Assembly: GCA_002694885.1 (NCBI GenBank) | Contig: NZNM01000156.1 | Span: forward strand, 1 to 58,457 | Length of the DNA stretch: 58,457 nt | Source of the DNA: Opitutaceae bacterium | Lineage (GTDB): Bacteria > Verrucomicrobiota > Verrucomicrobiia > Opitutales > Opitutaceae | Direction: 5' to 3' | Shown here: piece by piece, positions 52,624 through 58,457 of the stretch | How the letters are laid out: each line of letters opens with the position of its first letter | Position numbering within the stretch: position 1 is the first letter of the stretch | The notes under the pieces: generated by a model | Database searches by the model: none | The model's input: the letters and a program-made list of their open reading frames with translations, nothing else | What the model was told of the DNA's origin: nothing | Made by a program: the position numbers and the translations under genes

Positions 52624-52693
52624 GCATGCCTCGTATAACCCATGCAAAAAGTTTTGATAAAATCGTGTAGGCTTGAGAGGGAGCCGCGCCCGG

Positions 52694-52830
52694 AGACGTA
52701 TTGGCGTCAACTTAAACTCGCTCCCGCAGTCGCGGGATCGAGCTCCACCTTTCTTGACCTGCGCCAAGGGTGCAACCCGACAACCTGCCTCGGCGAAGCG
52801 TGAAGCGAAGACGGGTCCCTTTTGCTCGAT
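52694..52830. repeat. Dispersed intergenic repeat, copy 2
   Basis: TATTGGCGTCAACTTAA (52699-52715) and GCGGGATCGAGCTCCACC (52732-52749) recur in the same order as at 7967 and 8116. The tail CCTCGGCGAAGCGTGAAGCG-AAGACGGGTCCC matches CCTCGGTGAAGCTCGAAGCG-AAAACGGATCCC of copy 1. The repeat stops just before the decayed PQQ-propeller gene and seems to occupy the place of its missing 5' end. Confidence 0.65.
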
Positions 52831-52846
52831 CACACTAACCCTAGAG

Positions 52847-54137
52847 GCAGTCGACTGGCCTCGATGGCTGGGAGAAGGGGGCGATTCCGTGTGGAGAGAG
52901 AACCGAGTGATTTCCGAAATCCCTCAAAACGGACTAAAGACCAAATGGGAGACGGAATTGGGCCTCGCCTATAGTGGACCCGCGGTGGCGAATGGCAAAG
53001 TTTACGTTATGGACTATCTCCGCGAAAGTGGCGATATCGCTAACTATGCAGGGGCGCCTGATCAGCTTTCCGGGACGGAAAGAGTCCTGTGTTTCGACGA
53101 GCAAACGGGAAAATTCTTCTGGGAGCACGCCTACCAAAGAGACTACATGGTATCCTACGGTTCAGGCCCCAGGAGCACCCCGACTGTCTCTGACGGTAAA
53201 GTCTACGCTCTAGTAGCTGAAGGCGATCTTCTGTGCTTAGATGCTAACTCCGGAAAAGTCATATGGAGCAAGCGATTCTCTGAAGACTAAGGCGCCACTA
53301 CTCCCATGTGGGGTCATGCGGCCCATCCTCTAGTTTACGAAGATATGCTCATTTCAATCGTAGGCGGAGAAGGAAGCGTCGTCGTTGCTTTCGACAAGAA
53401 CACTGGGAATGAAAAGTGGAAAGCCCTGTCGGCTAGCAGCCAAGGATACTGTCCGCCCACAATCGTTACCCACAATAATATATAGCAACTTATCATCTGG
53501 CATCCAGAAGCGGTAAACGGACTGAAGCCAATTACGGGTGAACTATACTGGTCTCAGCCGCTACGGCCAAACTGGGGAGGATCGATTCAGGTCCCTCGCA
53601 AGCGGGGGAGCCCGCCTATTCGTCGGAGGCCCCAGCGTCGCCTCCCTGTACCGACTCGGAAATCAGTCCGGCGATCCTTCCGCTAGGCAATTGTGGAAGG
53701 GCAATCCACGAAGCGCCGTCTATCCCGTGAATAGCTCCGTCATTTTTACCGAGGAAGCGATATACAGTGTGGATAGCGGAACCAGCGCTCTAACCGCCGT
53801 CAGTATCGAAAATGGAGAACGACTCTGGGAAACTACTGAGCCGGTTTTAGCCGACTCGAACAAACGAGGGCGCCACGGCACGGCATTTCTTGTCCGGTAT
53901 AAGAACACGGAAACCTAATACATCTTAAATGAGAATGGAGAGCTCATCATAGCTGAGGTGACTCCCGGGGAATACAGCGAAAAAGGAAGAACACAGGTAA
54001 TAGAACCTTCCAACACCGCCAATGCTGGAGGCACGCGGCCAGTAGTCTGGAGCCATCCAGCGCTCGCCAATAGGACACTGTATGTTCGAAACGACAACAA
54101 GCTTGTCGCGGTGGACCTTGACGCCAATAGCTACTGA
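52847..54137 (+). pseudogene. PQQ-binding-like beta-propeller (BamB-like) protein, multiply disrupted
   Basis: The remnant begins DWPRWLGEGGDSVWRENRV, without start codon or signal peptide. Recognisable propeller blades follow (YSGPAVANGKVYVMDYL, ERVLCFDEQTGKFFWEHAY, GDLLCLDANSGKVIW, GSVVVAFDKNTGNEKWKALS, GYCPPTIV, QLIIWHPEAVNGLKPITGE, YILNENGELIIAEV, VVWSHPALANRTLYVRNDN). TAA at 53288-53290 and TAG at 53483-53485 interrupt it. A one-base shift follows near the G5 run at 53604-53608, and another TAA lies at 53916-53918. It is clearly inactive. Homologues often sit beside the isomerase-type gene, also broken here. Confidence 0.8.
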
Positions 54138-54275
54138 TATCGCGTCGCGGTTTCCAGCTCTTGGCATCCAAACTGGTTAAGAAAATTGAATTGCCCCGTT
54201 GACATACGCCGACTGGGCTTTTGGGCTTTTCGTTTTAAGAACTGATAATCCTGAAACGCAAACCCCTAAATCAAC

Positions 54276-54422
54276 ATGCCATCCACACCTAGCAAAGACT
54301 ACAAACGCCTCGAGCGGGAACAGAAGAAACGGGAAAAGCGAGCAGCTCGCGAGGCAGCTCGAGAAGAGAAGCTCCGAGCTAAACGAGAGCAGGAGATGGA
54401 GACAGAGAAAAACGAGGATTAA
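54276..54422 (+). CDS. Small charged coiled-coil protein (48 residues)
   Basis: The ATG at 54276 opens a 48-codon frame. It reads MPSTPSKDYKRLEREQKKRE and continues as an alternating Lys/Arg/Glu single helix (REAAREEKLRAKREQEM). Such short, highly charged alpha-helical peptides are found in Verrucomicrobiota with no known function. It lies alone after the decayed PQQ gene. Its codons and composition look coding, but it is short and has no strong Shine-Dalgarno sequence. Confidence 0.45.
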   Translation: MPSTPSKDYKRLEREQKKREKRAAREAAREEKLRAKREQEMETEKNED

Positions 54423-54530
54423 CACCCTCAATACTAGTCAAGCAGCCGCCTAGGGCTTCCCAAAAACTAGATATTGCTAAGAAGGTGGCGAATTCCGGCT
54501 AGATCCGCTCCAGAGAATCGCCCAATCTAT

Positions 54531-55007
54531 CTACAAACCTACACCCTGCTCTGCTCGATCAAGCAAGCGGCGTTTCTCGTCAGGTGTCAGATAATCGCTC
54601 CAGTCAGCGATATCATCTCTGCCCGCTCTTTGGCGTATACGACGCTTTTCTTCCTCCGTCATAAGCGCCCCGTAGTCAACTCGGGTCGCGTCATAGACGG
54701 GAGCGCTCGATGGTCCATCATAGGGAGGCCTCGATCCATAATCCGCCTGGTCGCGCTTGCGGCCCAATTCGCGGCCAATCAACGCCCCAGCAACGGCTCC
54801 AACCGCAGCCCCTTCCCCTGGCTCGCCAGACTGATTGCCGATAATCGTCCCGAGTACGGCCCCAGTAGCCGCACCGGCTAAGGTTCCGCGATCCTCGTGA
54901 TGCCCAGTCGAAGCGCATCCGGAAATCAAGACGCTCGCGCCCAGCAGCAAGGACGTGCTGGATAGCTTATTAAAGAAAGTAAATCGAATAAAAGACTTCG
55001 TTTTCAT
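54531..55007 (-). CDS. Glycine-zipper lipoprotein (Rick_17kDa/OmpA-anchor-like)
   Basis: 158 residues. The signal peptide ends in VLISGCAST, a lipobox. A glycine-zipper region follows (RGTLAGAATGAVLGTIIGNQ and GAAVGAVAGALIGRELGR), as in the 17-kDa surface antigen family that sits in the outer membrane. The C-terminal half is polar and charged (LMTEEEKRRIRQRAGR, YLTPDEKRRLLDRAEQG). The ATG at 55005-55007 is preceded by AGAGG. It is not part of a clear operon. Confidence 0.75.
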   Translation of the reverse strand: MKTKSFIRFTFFNKLSSTSLLLGASVLISGCASTGHHEDRGTLAGAATGAVLGTIIGNQSGEPGEGAAVGAVAGALIGRELGRKRDQADYGSRPPYDGPSSAPVYDATRVDYGALMTEEEKRRIRQRAGRDDIADWSDYLTPDEKRRLLDRAEQGVGL

Positions 55008-55328
55008 AACCTCTCGAACCTCACAACTAAATTACTCATTCACACAAATGAATCGGCTCTTAAAGAACCACCTGTAGATCATACGGGAATTAGGACGTTC
55101 CGGATCAGCATTTATTCTAATTTTATTTGCGGAATAGCCACACCGCCCCCGATTCAGGCACGGCATCAAAGGTCGACTGCAGAGAATCATAGTCGGATGC
55201 TCGAATGATCTACTAAGGATGCGCTGGAATTGTGGAGAGGTGCAGAAAGGAAACGCGGAATAGGGGCATTTTCATGTGCCCAAAGAGAGAAAGAGAACTC
55301 CCTCCGACCGATTGATCGAATAATACCC
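55008..55328. other. Intergenic region upstream of the glycine-zipper gene, no gene recognised
   Basis: This region lies between the glycine-zipper lipoprotein (start at 55007) and the 3' end of the MATE gene. No coding frame, RNA gene or strong palindrome is seen; it should hold the lipoprotein promoter. Confidence 0.35.
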
Positions 55329-56729
55329 CTAGACCTCCTTTTCTTTCCACATTCCGCGCGCGAAGAGAATCCCCCCCACTATCGCCATAGCGATATCAGA
55401 AGCCAAAATAGCCCAAACAACGCCTGTCGGACTCATGAGACAGCGTGATAGCATCCAAGCCAGTGGAATTTGGAACATCCAAAAGCAGAATACATTGATC
55501 CATGTAGGCGTCATAGTGTCGCCAGCTCCATTGAATGCCTGAACGAGGATCATTCCCCATGCGTAAAACGGATAAGCCAAACTGATGAACCGGAGCGTAA
55601 TTACGCCCATTTCTACAACCTCAGGATCGTCGATAAAGATTTCCACGATCGGCTGGGCGAACGCGAGAAAAGCGACCATGACCAGAGTGAGAAAAACCAT
55701 ATTGAACACTCCCGCCTCTTTCACTGAAGCGACGGCTCGGTCAGAGGATCCCGCACCCAGATTTTGTCCTACTAAAGTGGCGACAGCATTCGACAGTCCC
55801 CAACTAGGAAGAATGGTGAAAAGAATCACTCTAAGGGCGATTGTGTAGCCCGCTAGGGCAGCGCTGCCGAATGGAGCCAGTATTCGCATAAGGGCAATCC
55901 AGCTGGTGGTTGCGATGAGCATTTGCAGAATGCCACCGAGGGAGATACGGACCATCCGGACAATCACCCGTGTGTCTATCGACCAGGAACTCCGGTTGAG
56001 CTGAATCAGGCTCTTATGGCGATAGAAAGCCCAAAATTGGTAGAAGACAGCCGAGCCACGGCCGATTACAGTAGCCATTGCTGCCCCGGCAAGTCCCATT
56101 TCAGGAAACGACCCCCATCCATAAATCAAGCAGGGGTCCAGGGCTATGTTGATGCCATTCCCCAACCAAAGAGCTCGCATGGCCAAAGCGGCATCGCCCG
56201 CACCGCGGAAGATGGCGTTGTTGAGGAACAGGTAGATGATGACTATGTTGGTGCCGAGCAATATGGCGGTATAGTCAGCCCCTACTTCCACAACAGCCGC
56301 TTCGGCTCCCATCAATTGAAGGATTTCTCGGCCGTAGACAAAGGCCGGCAGACCCGTCACCACCGCCACGGCAGCGCCAATGTAGAGCCCTTGGGCCGCC
56401 GCCACCGAGGCTCCTCGGGCATTCTTTTCACCTATCCGGCGAGCAACTGTAGCCGTCAGGGCCATGGATAGACCTATCGCTACCGCATATATCAAAGTGG
56501 ATACAGACTCCGTCAAACCAACGGCTGCAGTGGCTTCCTTGCCCAGCGTTGAAATCCAATAGATGTCGGTGATGGCGAAAAGCGACTCCATGGCCATCTC
56601 CAGCATCATAGGTATAGCTAAAACAATCACGGCTTTACGTACACTTCCCAAAGTGTAGTCGCGCTGCTTGCCCGTGAGGGAATCACGGATGATCGAAAAC
56701 CACGAATCTGAGTCATTCGCGTTGCTCAT
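55329..56729 (-). CDS. MATE-family multidrug/metabolite efflux transporter
   Basis: 466 residues with about twelve membrane helices in two homologous halves. The first begins IPMMLEMAMESLFAITDIYW and ATAAVGLTESVSTL; the second has VATLVGQNLGAGSSDRAVAS with the G-Q-N-x-G-A pattern typical of MatE domains. It exports cationic drugs or metabolites using Na+ or H+. Start is the ATG at 56727-56729. No linked regulator is present. Confidence 0.9.
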   Translation of the reverse strand: MSNANDSDSWFSIIRDSLTGKQRDYTLGSVRKAVIVLAIPMMLEMAMESLFAITDIYWISTLGKEATAAVGLTESVSTLIYAVAIGLSMALTATVARRIGEKNARGASVAAAQGLYIGAAVAVVTGLPAFVYGREILQLMGAEAAVVEVGADYTAILLGTNIVIIYLFLNNAIFRGAGDAALAMRALWLGNGINIALDPCLIYGWGSFPEMGLAGAAMATVIGRGSAVFYQFWAFYRHKSLIQLNRSSWSIDTRVIVRMVRISLGGILQMLIATTSWIALMRILAPFGSAALAGYTIALRVILFTILPSWGLSNAVATLVGQNLGAGSSDRAVASVKEAGVFNMVFLTLVMVAFLAFAQPIVEIFIDDPEVVEMGVITLRFISLAYPFYAWGMILVQAFNGAGDTMTPTWINVFCFWMFQIPLAWMLSRCLMSPTGVVWAILASDIAMAIVGGILFARGMWKEKEV

Positions 56730-56870
56730 GGAGGAAGAGGATAAGAGTAGATCTTACGGGAAGGTCCGCTGGTCTCTGCTCTAGGGCGTCGAAATCCTAG
56801 GCCAGAAAGAGAAGGCGTGACTAGAGAGCGAAAAGCCAAGGGCGTCCATCTATTATGCGTATATCCAACC

Positions 56871-57190
56871 CGTCCCGCGACTGCGTATTGGCATCAACTT
56901 AAGTCGTTCGACGTTGTAGGAAGCTCGCTTGCGAGCGAATCAACGAGGGCTATTCCCAGTGGGCCCATCGCTCGCTAGCGAGATTCAAACAACAATTGAT
57001 CAGCGTATTTTAGGATTACCGAATGGCGTCACAAATTAAACATCTGGAGGCTGCTTTTTTGGAGGGCAACGCTCTGTCGTTGCCTCCAACGGATGGTATC
57101 AGGGGCAACGACAGAGCGTCGCCCTCCAATACGAAATATCAATTTTGAGATGACGCTTGGTATAAATTGACGCCAATGCCCGACTGCGGT
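56871..57190. repeat. Repeat-bounded, MITE-like non-coding element
   Basis: TATTGGCATCAACTTAA (56886-56902) opens it on the plus strand. TAAATTGACGCCAAT (57163-57177), the same motif inverted, closes it, with CGACTGCG next to the left copy and CGACTGCGG next to the right one. Inside are GCTCGCTTGCGAGC with TCGCTCGCTAGCGA (56923-56987) and a large inverted repeat (57059-57129). No transposase frame is present. It occupies most of the 556-nt gap between the MATE gene and the dehydrogenase gene. Confidence 0.5.
57059..57129. repeat. Long inverted repeat (GGAGGGCAACGCTCTGTCGTTGCC arms)
   Basis: TTGGAGGGCAACGCTCTGTC followed by GTTGCC (57059-57084) pairs with GGGGCAAC then GACAGAGCGTCGCCCTCCAA (57102-57129). 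The stem has one bulge and is about 25 bp, with a 17-nt loop. It would fold very stably as RNA or cruciform DNA. It lies inside the element at 56871-57190. Confidence 0.6.
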
Positions 57191-57285
57191 GCATACCAAT
57201 CTGAACAAAAACGATGAATATCGTGACCTGTTCAACACTCGCTAAGACTTGCCAGCCGCTCCCGGATAACGACATTGAATCTGCA

Positions 57286-58092
57286 ATGGCAGTGAAACCA
57301 ATATTGATCACAGGCGTTTACGGATTGGTCGGGAGTTGTGTCTATCGCCATTTGGCCGACATGCCAGATCTCTTTGAAGTCTACGGAATGGATCGGCAAC
57401 GCGAACCTTCTCCAAGGGTCCACCCCAACGGGCTGGCCAACGTACCCGATGACCTTTTTTTCCAATCGGACCTTTACGATATCGGCGAACTCGTAAAGGC
57501 GTTCCAGGGAATGGATACAATTGTCCATTTGGCCGGGGATCCCAACGCTGACGCAACTTGGGAAAGTCTTCGCAAAAACAATATCGAAGCAACCTACAAC
57601 GTATTCGAGGCTGCCAAAAGGGCTGGCGTGCGGCGAGTTATATTCGCCAGCTCGATACACGTTAGCTTTGGATACTTCTTCAACGTGGAGCCCTACAAGA
57701 GCATTCGGGAAGGGAACTACGAAAACGTTCCGGCAAAATTCAAACGCATCACAACCTCCGATCCCACGTGGCCGGTCGTTCCCTATGGATCTAGCAAAGT
57801 ATTTGGAGAGGCTATCGCTCGCATGCACGGCAGCGAATCAGGACTGTCATGCATCTGCCTCCGTCTAGGTGGCGTGCAATCCATGGACGATTTCCCTCCA
57901 TCTATAGTTCCCAACGCCTGCTCGCGCAATGATGTTTCACGACTCATTGAACTGTGTATACAAGCGCCCGATACGGTTAGATTCGAGATTTTCTATGGCC
58001 TTTCCGATAGCGACTACCGATGGGTGGATATCGAAAACGCTGCTAAAATCCTCGGCTATGTTCCCGAAGACCGGATCCGACTGAAAGACTAG
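57286..58092 (+). CDS. NAD-dependent epimerase/dehydratase, uronate-dehydrogenase-like
   Basis: 268 residues from the ATG at 57286. The Rossmann loop ILITGVYGLVGS binds NAD, AGDPNADATWESLRKNNIEA and TYNVFEAAKRAGVRRVIFAS follow, and FASSIHVSFGY resembles the SSxHVxGFY stretch of uronate dehydrogenases. The catalytic Tyr/Lys is in YGSSKVFGE (YxxxK). Uronate dehydrogenase oxidises hexuronic acids from polysaccharide breakdown to aldarolactones. A wider SDR epimerase role is possible. An upstream in-frame ATG at 57214 would add an unlikely 24 residues. Confidence 0.75.
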   Translation: MAVKPILITGVYGLVGSCVYRHLADMPDLFEVYGMDRQREPSPRVHPNGLANVPDDLFFQSDLYDIGELVKAFQGMDTIVHLAGDPNADATWESLRKNNIEATYNVFEAAKRAGVRRVIFASSIHVSFGYFFNVEPYKSIREGNYENVPAKFKRITTSDPTWPVVPYGSSKVFGEAIARMHGSESGLSCICLRLGGVQSMDDFPPSIVPNACSRNDVSRLIELCIQAPDTVRFEIFYGLSDSDYRWVDIENAAKILGYVPEDRIRLKD

Positions 58093-58457
58093 CATCCAAA
58101 GCCTTCAAGCGGCAGGTTTCTTACCCCATGCAGTCGCACAAGCCGCAAGGCTTTCCTTCCAAACCTTTTATCCGCAAAGCGGATACTTATTTCCTGAAAA
58201 TCGCAGAGCGGTTGAAGAAACTAGCGATCCCGCATTCGCGGGTGAGCGATGTTGAAAACCTTAACCCTCCCTTCGAAAAGAGTTAACCTCGTAGTTTCAT
58301 TAACCTTCACCCAGAAACAACTTAAGTTGTTGATAGCCACTTCGCTAGAACGAGCTTCGCCAAGGTTCGGTATTATAACCAAAAATGAACTTACGAATCG
58401 TATGGTTTTTTTAACCACGAAAGACACGAAATCAACGAAAGCCTCTTGTATTTGCGA
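58093..58457. other. Terminal intergenic region, no gene recognised
   Basis: A short hairpin CCCGC-ATTC-GCGGG lies at 58229-58242. Near the end is AACCACGAAAGACACGAAAT, a motif I recall as recurring in intergenic DNA of Verrucomicrobiota. No coding sequence with convincing features is seen up to the window end. Confidence 0.35.

Noticed and set aside
52673-52846. An upstream ATG/GTG/TTG-started extension of the PQQ gene
   Set aside because: The extension is translated repeat sequence with no signal peptide; propeller similarity starts only at DWPRWLG.

Overview
The window looks like a bacterial chromosome segment from the Verrucomicrobiota, most likely an Opitutae-type marine or aquatic member. 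This is inference. It rests on gene content (a secreted sulfatase plus its formylglycine-generating enzyme, a tripartite tricarboxylate transporter, a PQQ-propeller gene beside a sugar-isomerase gene, a HemX-HemA pair, tiny lysine/arginine-rich proteins) and on many intergenic palindromes of the GTAGGAGCGG...CCGCTCCTAC type. No plasmid, phage, IS element or CRISPR array is visible. Two tRNA genes are present, both with an encoded CCA end.

Layout. 1-2323 is a visibly AT-richer accessory block that stops at the 3' end of tRNA-Thr(CGU). It holds a truncated amidohydrolase lipoprotein, a secreted helix-hairpin-helix repeat protein, a Sel1-repeat protein and a beta-propeller remnant. 2.5-13.6 kb mixes housekeeping and secreted functions: a dihydroorotase-like enzyme, tRNA-Phe, an esterase-like hydrolase, a beta-lactamase-family hydrolase, a DUF1295 membrane protein, a GPH-type transporter, a lipocalin, a sulfatase and an MDP-1 phosphatase, with a repeat-rich 0.8 kb gap. 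13.9-25 kb carries leuA, a coupled SDR / THUMP-like methyltransferase / HugZ-like operon on the minus strand, a tctC-tctB-tctA-kinase operon, trpE with a structured leader, and a sigma-70 gene. 25-36 kb has pckG, a frameshifted receiver/coiled-coil gene, the formylglycine-generating enzyme, a degenerate nuclease-like protein, M20 peptidases and a coupled gamma-glutamyltransferase/dipeptidase pair. 36-50.7 kb is core metabolism: pyruvate carboxylase, a PurH homologue that has lost both sets of catalytic motifs, thiGHS-apaG, hemX-hemA, pilT, dapA-dapB-ruvA and an ECF sigma/anti-sigma pair. 51-58 kb is accessory and decaying: two pseudogenes with several nonsense codons around an intact TPMT-like methyltransferase, a glycine-zipper lipoprotein, a MATE exporter, a MITE-like repeat and a uronate-dehydrogenase-like gene.

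How the genes fit together. Pyruvate carboxylase and GTP-dependent PEP carboxykinase supply and drain oxaloacetate. The FGE at 28.6 kb can activate the sulfatase at 11.3 kb. Gamma-glutamyltransferase and its overlapping dipeptidase form a glutathione or gamma-glutamyl-peptide degradation unit. ThiG, ThiH and ThiS make the thiazole part of thiamine, and DapA and DapB are consecutive lysine/peptidoglycan precursor steps.

The least ordinary element is the PurH-like protein at 39.5-41.0 kb. Other points worth attention are the kinase in the tricarboxylate-transporter operon, the degenerate receiver and nuclease proteins, the short HemA, and the dispersed repeat built on TATTGGCRTMAACTTAA.
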